Origin: an uncultured Oscillospiraceae bacterium
GTDB taxonomy: Bacteria; Bacillota; Clostridia; Oscillospirales; Ruminococcaceae
Assembly: GCA_900556525.1 (NCBI GenBank)
Contig: USOZ01000070.1
Location: 1 to 7,987, forward strand
DNA length: 7,987 nt
Reading direction: 5' to 3'
Within the stretch, counting starts at the first letter, position 1, and every line of letters begins with the position of its first letter. The notes beneath the pieces were generated by a model. It was not told the origin of the DNA and did not search any database. It saw nothing but the letters and a program-made list of their open reading frames with translations. Positions 1 through 6,446 of this stretch are shown piece by piece. The position numbers were made by a program, and so were the translations under genes.

Positions 1-392
1 TGATAGGTCAGGTTCAGGACAAAACGACGGGCGAATGGTCGCTTTCTATGGACGGCGATCATGTAAACGAACTGCTTGTAAAAATGCAGACCTCTGTAAT
101 TTCGTTCGGCGGAAAGGGCGACTTCGAGGGAACGGTCTACAACTACCTCATGTTCATCAGCAACCGCCTCGGTCAGCAGATCGACTATAACGAAGCGCAG
201 TACGACTCGGCATACGACACGACGGAAGCCCTGCTTGACAGCCGCGAAGCGGTGTCCGGCGTAAACTCCGACGAAGAAGGCATAAATATGCTGACTTATC
301 AGAACTGGTACAACGCAAGCTCAAGAATGATGACGGCGCTTGACGACTGTCTTGACCGTCTTATCAACAACACGGGCAGAGTAGGATTATAA
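1..392 (+). CDS. flgK: FlgK, flagellar hook-associated protein 1 (3' end only)
   Basis: The reading frame is open from base 3 to the TAA at 390-392, so about 129 C-terminal residues are visible and the start lies upstream of the window. FlgK is the first hook-filament junction protein; it is exported and sits between the hook and FlgL. The visible part matches the conserved C-terminal D1/D0 helices: a segment with GTVYNYL and ISNRLGQQ, then SREAVSGVNSDEE, then a TYQNWYNASSRMM helix, then LDRLINNTGRVGL. The family pattern here is 'sGVslDEE ... YQ.aY.ASa ... LInntGrvGl'. Small oddities are Trp in the usual YQxAY motif (YQNWY) and a Cys in the last helix (DDCLD). flgL follows 27 bases later, presumably in the same operon. 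The family call is firm; nothing can be said about the missing N-terminal part. Confidence 0.95.
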   Translation, partial: IGQVQDKTTGEWSLSMDGDHVNELLVKMQTSVISFGGKGDFEGTVYNYLMFISNRLGQQIDYNEAQYDSAYDTTEALLDSREAVSGVNSDEEGINMLTYQNWYNASSRMMTALDDCLDRLINNTGRVGL

Positions 393-395
393 TTT

Positions 396-410
396 TTCCT
401 TTGAAAGGAA
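396..410 (+). promoter_or_regulatory. small hairpin covering the flgL ribosome binding site
   Basis: TTCCTT (396-401) pairs perfectly with AAGGAA (405-410) around a TGA loop. The 3' arm contains the AAAGGA ribosome site of flgL, whose ATG is at 420. The stem is only six base pairs and A/T rich, so it would be weak, but it directly hides the Shine-Dalgarno bases and starts 3 bases after the flgK stop codon. Ribosomes finishing flgK would melt it, which would couple flgL translation to flgK. The pairing is visible in the sequence; the regulatory role is inferred. Confidence 0.35.
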
Positions 411-419
411 TGGTCACAA

Positions 420-2219
420 ATGAGAATTGCAGGAAACACTATCCGCAGAAATTTTCTTAAAAATTACGAGAGAAACGCTTCAGAAAAGTTCAATTCCGAA
501 AAGCGCATAGAAACGAACCGCAAGTTCAGCCGCGCAAGCGAAAATCCGATCGACGCGGCAAAAGCTCTGCGAGTTCGCAAGGCTCTTTCCGAGCTCGACA
601 CAAGCACGGCGAACCTCAAATCCGCAGATTCGATATATCAGTCGGCGGAAAGCTCGATGACGAAGATCTCCGAGCTTATCCAGCTCACCTATGAAAAGCT
701 CGTCGAGGGCGCGCACGGCACGAGAAATCTTGACGACCTTGAAATTATCGCAAAGGAAGTCGACGAAAAGGCCGAGGAAATGATTCAGCTTTTGAACGTT
801 GACATTGCAGACAGAAAAATTTTCGGCGGAACCAACAATACAACGGTCGCTTTCGAGATAAAGGGCGACAACGAATCGGGCAGATATGTTACATATAACG
901 GCGTTCCCGTAAACGCTTCTTCCGACCCGTACAGCTTCCCGAGCAGCGAAAGATCCTATCTCGACATCGGTATCGGCATGAGCATCGACAGCTCGACCGA
1001 GAGAATAGACGACCAGACCGCGCTTCCGATAACGTTTAACGGCGTTGAATGCACCGGCTGCGGCGTAACTAAAAGATACGTTAAGATCAACCTCGATCAG
1101 CTCCGCGCAGGCGTTTCGTATAAGCTGAACGTTTCGCTCGGAACAAAGCAGAAAATGATAACTTTCCTCGGTGGAAACACCATTGATAAAAGCATAAGCA
1201 ACATAAACGAACAGCTCAAGGAAGCGTTCCAGTCCACTCCCGGAGTTGACGCGTCGGGAACGTTCAATTACCTCAAGAACGTTGACGGCTACACAAAGCC
1301 CGAGGTTTACAGCTACGCAAACGCAGACATTACAGACAACCGCGTTGACGTTAGCGCAATGAATGAGAACAATTTCTACTCTCTTGAGGTTTCCGCAAAC
1401 GGAAAGACCCGCGTTATCGACTTTAAGGGAGACGCAGACCCGAACGTTACCGCAGATAACATAAGAAAAGCACTCCGGAAGAAGTTCGGCGACGAAGTTG
1501 ATTTCTCTATAGCTACCGGCTTTAAGGATTCCGCAGGAAATCCCGTTTCGATCAAGAACAGCGACGATTACGCAAATCAGGCTTCAATAACTCAGGACGC
1601 CGACACCGCTAAGATAGACCTCGCGAACCTTACCGACGGCGAGGAATATACCCTCAACGTAAACGGCACAAAGGTAACGTTTATCGCAGGCGCAACCGAA
1701 GATGACAACATAAAGAACATTAACGACGCGCTCTCCTCCCCTGCCGCATTCGGAAAAGCGAATGTTCCGCAGATAAAGAGCAACAGCGGTCTTATCGAAT
1801 ACGACAGCACGACCGACGTTATCTACGTTGAAAATGCAAAAGGCGGCGAAGAACTTGTTGAATTCGAGGAAAGCGGCGGCTATCCCAACAATATCGTGCA
1901 GATCCTTCTCAACAGTGCGAAGCTCCTGCGCGAGGGCGATCAGGATATGGTCGCACGCTATGCCGACCTGCTCTATGACGCACAAGGCTCGCTCTCTATC
2001 GCGATCGCCGAGCTTGGTACTCACGACCAGTTCATCGACTTTAACCTCGACCGAATCACCGATATTAACCTGAATATGTCGGATAAACAGAATGACCTTG
2101 AAATAACCGACATTCCTACCGAAATAACCAATTATAAGGTTCTCGAAGCGATATATAACGCGACTCTCCAGATGGGTGCGTCTATGATACCGCAGTCGAT
2201 ATTCAACTACATAAAGTAA
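420..2219 (+). CDS. flgL: FlgL, flagellar hook-associated protein 3, with enlarged repeat-bearing middle domain
   Basis: FlgL is the second hook-filament junction protein, exported by the flagellar type III system and placed between FlgK and flagellin. At 599 residues it is about twice the usual ~300. Residues 1 to ~141 are the flagellin-like N-terminal helices, starting MRIAGNTIRRNFL, with RASENPIDAAKALR and ending near IFGGTNN (134-140). Residues ~178-218 resemble the usual clostridial FlgL 'DIGIGM ... ITFNGVE' segment. Residues ~493-599 are the C-terminal helices, ending ALQMGAS-like and then PQSIFNYIK. The extra length is residues ~221-490 and holds three tandem copies of an ~88-residue module (copies at 221-270, 308-357 and 397-445 for the well-conserved half). 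A CTGC motif (Cys211, Cys214) precedes them. The start ATG has AAAGGA ten bases upstream, same spacing as fliD. The gene lies between flgK and the YviE-like gene, the normal place. FlgL rather than flagellin, because of that context and the C-terminus. Confidence 0.93.
   Translation: MRIAGNTIRRNFLKNYERNASEKFNSEKRIETNRKFSRASENPIDAAKALRVRKALSELDTSTANLKSADSIYQSAESSMTKISELIQLTYEKLVEGAHGTRNLDDLEIIAKEVDEKAEEMIQLLNVDIADRKIFGGTNNTTVAFEIKGDNESGRYVTYNGVPVNASSDPYSFPSSERSYLDIGIGMSIDSSTERIDDQTALPITFNGVECTGCGVTKRYVKINLDQLRAGVSYKLNVSLGTKQKMITFLGGNTIDKSISNINEQLKEAFQSTPGVDASGTFNYLKNVDGYTKPEVYSYANADITDNRVDVSAMNENNFYSLEVSANGKTRVIDFKGDADPNVTADNIRKALRKKFGDEVDFSIATGFKDSAGNPVSIKNSDDYANQASITQDADTAKIDLANLTDGEEYTLNVNGTKVTFIAGATEDDNIKNINDALSSPAAFGKANVPQIKSNSGLIEYDSTTDVIYVENAKGGEELVEFEESGGYPNNIVQILLNSAKLLREGDQDMVARYADLLYDAQGSLSIAIAELGTHDQFIDFNLDRITDINLNMSDKQNDLEITDIPTEITNYKVLEAIYNATLQMGASMIPQSIFNYIK
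1080..1754 (+). repeat. three tandem modules in FlgL, shared with FliD
   Basis: This protein-level repeat has a period of 87-89 residues. The conserved ~50-residue halves are FlgL residues 221-270 (1080-1229), 308-357 (1341-1490) and 397-445 (1608-1754). Shared pattern: V/I-D/N-L-x2-L-x2-G-x2-Y-x-L-x-V, then a short turn with G, then ITF or VTF or IDF, a G-rich turn, and a helix like NINxALxxAF. The second copy is the most diverged. Between them lie less conserved segments of ~37-39 residues. The pattern predicts a small alternating strand/helix domain on the outside of the junction. Copy 3 matches the intact FliD copy best: about 22 identical positions over ~50 by eye. Confidence 0.8.
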
Positions 2220-2252
2220 TCTTAATTTTTAAACGAAAAGGGGGTAACCGAT

Positions 2253-2891
2253 ATGGGAATGGTAGACCATAATCTTCTCAGCATAACGACCGTACCGATA
2301 AAGGTAGAAATAAACATTACAAAGGGCGAGTTTAAAAACCCCCGCGTAAATAATCCCGACCTTGCGTTTAAAATGGACATTAAAACGCAGAACGGACAGC
2401 TCAAGATCCATTCCGAGCCGTCGAAAATAAATATCGACACCTACGCAGCACGTTCGAGCATGGGTTACGGCGAAATGAACAACGGCGACCTTATCAAGCA
2501 CGAAGCAAACAAGGGCATAAAGCTCGCGTATCAGGGTACGGCGCGTATCGTTCAGGAGGGCAATCAGCTCGCACGCGGAGCGACCGCCTCTCAGATAGCC
2601 GCTCAGAACAACCGCGCAGGTCAGACTATACAGACGATAATGGAATTTCTCCCGAAAACGGGCGCGGACGTAACATTTGATAAGGGCGTGCTGAATATCA
2701 ACTACGAAGTCGGCAACGTCAATATCGACTGGGAAAACGCACAGATGATGCCGTATGAATTCACTCCCGGAAAGGTTGAATTTTCCGTTTCGCAGATGCC
2801 CAGCGTAGAGATCGAATACCTCGGCGGCCCGATATACGTTCCGCCAAGCGCAGACCCCGATTATCAGCCCGCGCTTGATACAAGAGGATAA
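2253..2891 (+). CDS. yviE: DUF6470/YviE-like protein of the flgL-fliW interval
   Basis: This 212-residue protein resembles the DUF6470 family (B. subtilis YviE), which sits between flgL and fliW in many Firmicutes; its function is not established. The N-terminal third is strand-rich (ISITTVPIKVEI-like start, then KMDIKTQNGQLKIHSEPSKINID), followed by a YAARSSMGYGEM segment. The central part (about residues 80-125) is polar and helical (IKLAYQGTARIVQEGNQLARGATASQIAAQN). The C-terminal part returns to strands with a NINYEVGNVNIDWE segment and a GKVEFSVSQMPSVEIEYLGG stretch, then a Pro-rich tail. No signal peptide or membrane segment is seen, so it is probably cytoplasmic unless exported by the flagellar machine. 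AAAAGGGGG at 2236-2244 serves the ATG at 2253; Met3 at 2259 is a possible alternative. It lies 33 bases after flgL and 21 before fliW, so it is very likely co-transcribed. The family call rests on resemblance plus position. Confidence 0.78.
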   Translation: MGMVDHNLLSITTVPIKVEINITKGEFKNPRVNNPDLAFKMDIKTQNGQLKIHSEPSKINIDTYAARSSMGYGEMNNGDLIKHEANKGIKLAYQGTARIVQEGNQLARGATASQIAAQNNRAGQTIQTIMEFLPKTGADVTFDKGVLNINYEVGNVNIDWENAQMMPYEFTPGKVEFSVSQMPSVEIEYLGGPIYVPPSADPDYQPALDTRG

Positions 2892-2912
2892 ACGGAAAGG
2901 TACAGGTGAACC

Positions 2913-3353
2913 ATGATGACGATAAATACCCGCGATTTCGGAGAAATGGAAGTTGAACAGAAAAACGTGTTCGATTTTCCGAACGGAGTTTTCGCTTTTG
3001 AGGACGACAAGCGCTTCGCGTTGCTCTCGCCGCTCGGCGAGGACACCTACCCCATGTGGCTTCAGTCGCTCGACCACAGCGACCTCTGCTTTATCGTGTT
3101 CGACCCCACGCTTATAGACGAGGGCTATACGGTAACGCTCAACGACAGCGAAAAGCGCCTGCTCAAAGTTAAAGACGGCGACGAAATACGAAGTCTCACC
3201 ATTGCGAAGATCCCCGAAAATTTCCGCGAAACGACCGTCAACATGAAATCACCGATAATCATAAACCCCGCAAACAATACAGCGCTTCAGGTCATTCTTC
3301 CGCATGATTACCCGTTCCGCTACCCGATATATGCGGCGGAGGAGGTGAAATAA
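2913..3353 (+). CDS. fliW: FliW, flagellar assembly factor and CsrA antagonist
   Basis: FliW is a cytoplasmic protein that binds either flagellin or CsrA. When flagellin is being exported, free FliW sequesters CsrA and relieves its block on flagellin translation. The 146 residues match the family along its length: FDFPNGVFAFEDDKRFALL (family 'FpeGlpGFe'), the MWLQSLDHSDLCFIVFDP strand pair, and near the C-terminus TVNMKSPIIINPANNTALQV followed by ILPHDYPFRYPIY (family 'NL.aPivIN....Q.IL...Y..R'). The usual Gly before FE is Ala here. Two Met codons lie together: the ATG at 2913 is 12 bases from GGAAAGG (2894-2900), while the ATG at 2916 is better spaced from AGGTG (2904-2908), so the true start may be one codon later. 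Its stop overlaps the csrA start by one base, which fits the functional pair. Confidence 0.95.
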   Translation: MMTINTRDFGEMEVEQKNVFDFPNGVFAFEDDKRFALLSPLGEDTYPMWLQSLDHSDLCFIVFDPTLIDEGYTVTLNDSEKRLLKVKDGDEIRSLTIAKIPENFRETTVNMKSPIIINPANNTALQVILPHDYPFRYPIYAAEEVK

Positions 3354-3355
3354 TG
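3338..3355 (+). promoter_or_regulatory. strong csrA ribosome site inside fliW with TAATG stop-start overlap
   Basis: GGAGGAGGTG (3338-3347) lies in the last codons of fliW, five bases before the csrA ATG (3353-3355), and the fliW TAA shares its final A with that ATG. This is the strongest Shine-Dalgarno match in the window. It predicts translational coupling, so FliW and CsrA would be made in a linked ratio, which matters for a titration switch. Confidence 0.85.
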
Positions 3356-3577
3356 CTTGTTGTAACACGAAAAACTGAGGAAAGCATTATTATCGCCGAT
3401 AATATTGAAATAGTAGTCCTCGAGGTCTCAAAAGACCGCGTAAAGCTGGGCATAACCGCCCCGAAGGATATAAAAATAATCCGAAACGAGCTGCGAAGCG
3501 CACAGGAAGCTAACGTCGAGTCTTCAAAGCAGCTCACAAAGGAAGCGCTTACCGCGCTGCTTAACCTTAAAAAGTGA
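3353..3577 (+). CDS. csrA: CsrA, carbon storage regulator / flagellin translation repressor
   Basis: CsrA is a homodimeric RNA-binding protein that recognises GGA motifs, usually in hairpin loops over ribosome sites, and in Firmicutes represses flagellin translation. At 74 residues it has the length of the B. subtilis protein. The core is present: MLVVTRK with Arg6, the DRVKLGITAPKDI strand, and Arg44 and Glu46 in IIRNEL, the canonical RNA-contact region. The C-terminal extension, ending EALTALLNLKK, resembles the B. subtilis tail; such extensions go with FliW binding, and a QEAN segment (51-54) lies near the Asn implicated in FliW contact. Departures from the common pattern are Glu9 where many CsrA proteins have Gly, and Ala15 where Gly is usual. 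It overlaps fliW by one base, and fliD follows 21 bases later. Likely mRNA targets, such as the flagellin gene, are outside the window. Confidence 0.95.
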   Translation: MLVVTRKTEESIIIADNIEIVVLEVSKDRVKLGITAPKDIKIIRNELRSAQEANVESSKQLTKEALTALLNLKK

Positions 3578-3581
3578 TCCG

Positions 3582-3601
3582 GAAAGGAATGATTGAAAAT
3601 G
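3582..3601 (+). promoter_or_regulatory. fliD ribosome site that decides the start
   Basis: GAAAGGAATG (3582-3591) is followed by seven bases and then the ATG at 3599. The flgL leader has the same ten bases (403-412) followed by seven bases and its ATG. This matching layout favours ATG 3599 over the in-frame TTG at 3593, which would sit only a few bases from the ribosome site. The encoded N-terminus MANNTLRMSGMNSGLD also fits FliD. Confidence 0.7.
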
Positions 3602-6430
3602 GCTAACAACACATTAAGAATGAGCGGTATGAACTCGGGTCTTGATACCGAATCCATTATCAACGCTCTTACCGCGAACAGCAAGCTTAAAATAACGAAG
3701 CAGAACCGCCAGCTTCTGAAATATAAAGCGACGCAGGAGGCTTACCGTGACGTTATTTCAAAGCTCACGAATTTACAGGACAAATATTTTGACATTCTGA
3801 ACAAGAGCTCCAACCTCAAAGGCTCGACAATGTGGAGCCAGTATGCTGCGAAAACGACCGTAAACGGCGAGGAAAAGAAGATCTCTGGCTTTAGCATCAC
3901 TTCTTCGATAAACTCCGTTCCGGGCAATTATAAGGTAAAGGTCAACAAGACCGCGACGCAGACGACAATGACGGGCGCTTCGCTCAGCAGCGGCGCAAAG
4001 CTCGACCTCGGTTCAATCTCCGACGGCGAAAACTACGGTCTTACCATAACCGTAGGCGACGTTACGAAGAACATTTCGTTCACGGGCGGCGCAACGGAAT
4101 CCGAAACACTCGACAATGTAAATAAAGCGCTGAACGACGCTTTCGGCGAGAGCAATTCCTCCGCAGGCGCGGCAGGAAATAAGGGTCTTGTGTATGTTGA
4201 AGCAGGAACGGGTCAGATAATTTCCCGCTCCGGTAAGGGCGTGACCCTCTCCGGCGTAGGCGCAATGTCGGGTTCGTCCATTCTTGATTTTTCCGATGTT
4301 AAATCGGGCAACAACACCATCTCCGTGCGTATCGGCGGCGAACTGAAGATAATCTCGTTCCAGACGCTCGCTGATGATTATTTTGACGGGATCACATTCA
4401 ACGACGACGGTTCGTATGAGCCTGTTACGGAAGAAAATGCGTTCAAAGTCGAGCTTTACAAGCAGATCAAGGACGACTACATTGAATCGAAAAAATACGA
4501 CGCGTATCTTGACTGGAAAAACACTCTGACCGACGACGACAAGGAAATTTTCAAAAAGACCCAGTTCGACAAGGCAGAGGCAAAGCAGCGCGAAAACTAC
4601 CTCAACAAATACCTCGCAGGAAAATACGACGAATACAGAGCGGAAGCGGGCAACAGTGCGGATTCATTCGACGACTGGAAAGCCGCGAACTTTAACGACA
4701 ACGATGATACAAACGAGCTTTATAACGGATTTGTCGATTATTACTACGATAAGACCGAGCTTTCAGACGAGCAGATCGCGCTCCGCGACGAAAAGGTTCA
4801 GACTTTCTGGAACGACGAGTATCAGAAATACACCGACGGCGGCGGAACAGATGACCTCGAAACATGGAAGGCTGCACAGCTTGCCGATACAGAAGGCGAT
4901 ATTTATAAGGCTTATGAGGAGGTTTACAACTCCGTTCAGCCCGAAAAGGGTTATCAGCTCGACTACGACCTCTGGGGCACCGTTTCATATAACGAATACG
5001 CGGCTTATAAAGAGGACGTTTGCGACGTAACCGAAGAAAGCCTGAACATAACCGATCAGGACATCATTGACCACTACACTAAAACTTCTATCCAGAACAG
5101 CCTCGGCGCGCTTGAGACCGAGAGCGGCGTAAAGCTGAAAATCGACTTTAACGACACCGACGGAACAGGCTCGGCTATCGACAATATATCAATCTCGGCT
5201 GAGGACGCCGACGGAAACTCGGTCGACTTTTCGATCAGCGTCGGCAAGGGCAGCGCCAACAACTTCGGAATTTCCGAGGTAAAGACCTCCATTTCGCAGA
5301 TCTCCAATTCTACGCTCCTTTCCGACCTTGGAATTGAACCGAACGCCGACGGAAATTACACATTTAAGATAAACGGCAAGGAATTTTCGTTCTCGGGCGA
5401 CACGACCGTAAAGGAAATGATGCGCGCGGTAAACGGTTCGGACGCTAACGTAAAAATGACATATTCGTCGCTTGACAATGCGTTCAAGATAACCGCGAGC
5501 GACTACGGCGTAAACAGCAAGATCGACATTGAGGACGGCGCAGAAGGTTTCCTTTCCGCGATAGGACTCGGCGCAGGCTCGACGTTTGAAGCGGGAACCA
5601 ACCTCGAAGTTGAAATAAACGGACGCGTGCTTGAAAGCGACTCCAACTCGCTTGAGATCGACGGAACAACGTTTACTTTCTCGGGAGTTGCCGCAGGTAC
5701 GGAGTTCGACGTTACTGTTGAAAAGGACAATTCTGCTATTGCAGACGTAATCAAGAGCTTTGTTGAGGACTACAACAAAATTATCGAGGAGGTTTATGAC
5801 TATCTCGACGAGAAGCCCGACAAGGACTACTACTTCCTCGCGGACGCGGATAAGGAAGAACTTGACCTCTCCGAAAAGCAGGAGGAAAAGTGGGAAGAAA
5901 AAGCTAAGCAGGGTATCCTTTACCACGATTCCACGATTAGTTCGGTAATGACCAAGCTCAGAACCGCGCTCATGGGAAGCATTACGGCAGCCGACGGCTC
6001 GTCGCTCAGCCTTTCTAAAATGGGAATTACGACCGAATCCGACTATAAGGAACACGGTAAGCTGGTTCTTGACGAAGAAGCTCTTAACGCTGCTATCAAT
6101 GAATACGGCGACGATATTGCGAAGCTGTTCGGCGACTCCGAAAACGGCATAATGGTGAAGTTTGATGCAGCTCTCGAATCCGCGATCGGCACAACCGGCA
6201 ACAAGGGTACGCTTATCAACAAGGCGGGTCTTGAAAAGGGTACGACCGCAAAGGATAACGCCATTTACAACCAGATGAAGCGCATAACCGAAAAGATAAA
6301 GACCCTCGAAAAGCGCTATGAAACCGAACAGAACAGATTGTGGAAAAAATATTCCGCAATGGAGAAGATGCTTGGAAACCTCAACAGCCAGCAGTCCTCT
6401 TTCTCCTCGTACTTCGGAACCGGAATGTAA
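3599..6430 (+). CDS. fliD: FliD, filament cap protein (hook-associated protein 2), giant form with inserted domains
   Basis: FliD forms the oligomeric cap at the filament tip that folds exported flagellin into place; in several bacteria it also adheres to mucus or host surfaces. This one is 943 residues, against about 450-500 usually. Residues ~5-65 are the FliD N-terminal domain (RMSGMNSGLDTESIINALT, then helices with QEAYRDVISKL). Residues 133-183 are an intact copy of the module also seen in FlgL, and ~226-257 plus ~488-510 are a second copy split by a ~230-residue insertion (~258-487). Residues ~590-660 contain the typical FliD strand pattern (GNYTFKINGKEFSFSGDTTV, then a helix, then LDNAFKITASDYG). 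The C-terminal domain includes FVEDYNKIIEEVYDYL (~722-737) and ends with a long coiled-coil-like helix and SAMEKMLGNLNSQQSSFSSYFG. ATG 3599 is preferred to TTG 3593. fliS follows 16 bases downstream, the standard order. The base use of the insert looks like the rest of the gene, so recent transfer is not evident. Confidence 0.94.
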   Translation: MANNTLRMSGMNSGLDTESIINALTANSKLKITKQNRQLLKYKATQEAYRDVISKLTNLQDKYFDILNKSSNLKGSTMWSQYAAKTTVNGEEKKISGFSITSSINSVPGNYKVKVNKTATQTTMTGASLSSGAKLDLGSISDGENYGLTITVGDVTKNISFTGGATESETLDNVNKALNDAFGESNSSAGAAGNKGLVYVEAGTGQIISRSGKGVTLSGVGAMSGSSILDFSDVKSGNNTISVRIGGELKIISFQTLADDYFDGITFNDDGSYEPVTEENAFKVELYKQIKDDYIESKKYDAYLDWKNTLTDDDKEIFKKTQFDKAEAKQRENYLNKYLAGKYDEYRAEAGNSADSFDDWKAANFNDNDDTNELYNGFVDYYYDKTELSDEQIALRDEKVQTFWNDEYQKYTDGGGTDDLETWKAAQLADTEGDIYKAYEEVYNSVQPEKGYQLDYDLWGTVSYNEYAAYKEDVCDVTEESLNITDQDIIDHYTKTSIQNSLGALETESGVKLKIDFNDTDGTGSAIDNISISAEDADGNSVDFSISVGKGSANNFGISEVKTSISQISNSTLLSDLGIEPNADGNYTFKINGKEFSFSGDTTVKEMMRAVNGSDANVKMTYSSLDNAFKITASDYGVNSKIDIEDGAEGFLSAIGLGAGSTFEAGTNLEVEINGRVLESDSNSLEIDGTTFTFSGVAAGTEFDVTVEKDNSAIADVIKSFVEDYNKIIEEVYDYLDEKPDKDYYFLADADKEELDLSEKQEEKWEEKAKQGILYHDSTISSVMTKLRTALMGSITAADGSSLSLSKMGITTESDYKEHGKLVLDEEALNAAINEYGDDIAKLFGDSENGIMVKFDAALESAIGTTGNKGTLINKAGLEKGTTAKDNAIYNQMKRITEKIKTLEKRYETEQNRLWKKYSAMEKMLGNLNSQQSSFSSYFGTGM
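3995..4147 (+). repeat. intact copy of the FlgL-type module in FliD
   Basis: FliD residues 133-183 start AKLDLGSISDGENYGL and end NVNKALNDAFG, with ISFTGGATE between. This aligns across its length with FlgL copy 3, which starts AKIDLANLTDGEEYTL and contains AGATE, NINDAL and a final AFG. By eye about 22 of ~50 positions are identical, with the strand-turn-strand-helix pattern conserved. The codon sequences have diverged, so this is an old duplication or shared domain rather than a recent copy. Confidence 0.8.
4274..5128 (+). repeat. second FliD module copy, split by a ~230-residue insertion
   Basis: Residues ~226-254 (SILDFSDVKSGNN, then ISVRIGGELKIISF) match the first, strand-rich part of the module. 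The expected Gly-rich turn and helix do not follow. Instead the chain runs into QTLADDYFDG and a long charged region, and a plausible module helix (TKTSIQNSLGAL, residues 494-505) appears only after residue 488, followed by strand sequence VKLKIDF. I read this as an insertion into the turn between the last strand and the helix. The first half is well supported; where the module resumes is less certain. Confidence 0.55.
4370..5059 (+). other. acidic, aromatic, helical insertion in FliD with degenerate repeats
   Basis: Residues ~258-487 of FliD are rich in Asp, Glu, Lys, Tyr and Trp and are probably helical and hydrophilic, unlike the Ser/Thr/Gly-rich strands around them. Degenerate repeats are visible around DWK/TWK motifs: Trp306 (YLDWKN), Trp360 (DDWKAANF) and Trp423 (ETWKAAQL). 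The best pair aligns KYDEYRAEAGNSADSFDDWKA (342-362, shown as its outline) with EYQKY...DDLETWKAA (407-426), and each is followed by an ELYNGF/DIYKAY-type helix. A further YNEYAAY near residue 464 after Trp459 may be a decayed copy. I do not recognise this region as a named family. Confidence 0.65.
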
Positions 6431-6446
6431 TTGAAAGGAAAATGCC

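Noticed and set aside
2229..3077. 282-residue open frame on the - strand across the YviE-like gene and fliW
   Set aside because: It is antisense to two conserved + strand genes with good ribosome sites, and its Cys/Arg/His-rich translation is typical of a shadow frame.
3395..3402. GCCGATAA, an exact match to the -10 of flagellar sigma-28 promoters
   Set aside because: It lies inside csrA coding sequence (IIADNIE region) and the bases 11 upstream do not resemble the TAAAGTTT -35 element.
3589..3606. Five-codon reading frame ATG ATT GAA AAT GGC TAA overlapping the fliD start, and similar short ATG frames before flgL and fliS
   Set aside because: The upstream ATGs sit on top of the ribosome sites, too close to be initiated from them; they follow from the AAAGGAATG wording of the leaders.
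4370..5059. The FliD insertion as a recently acquired foreign segment
   Set aside because: The reading frame is intact and codon and base use look like the flanking fliD sequence; no direct repeats were seen at the borders.
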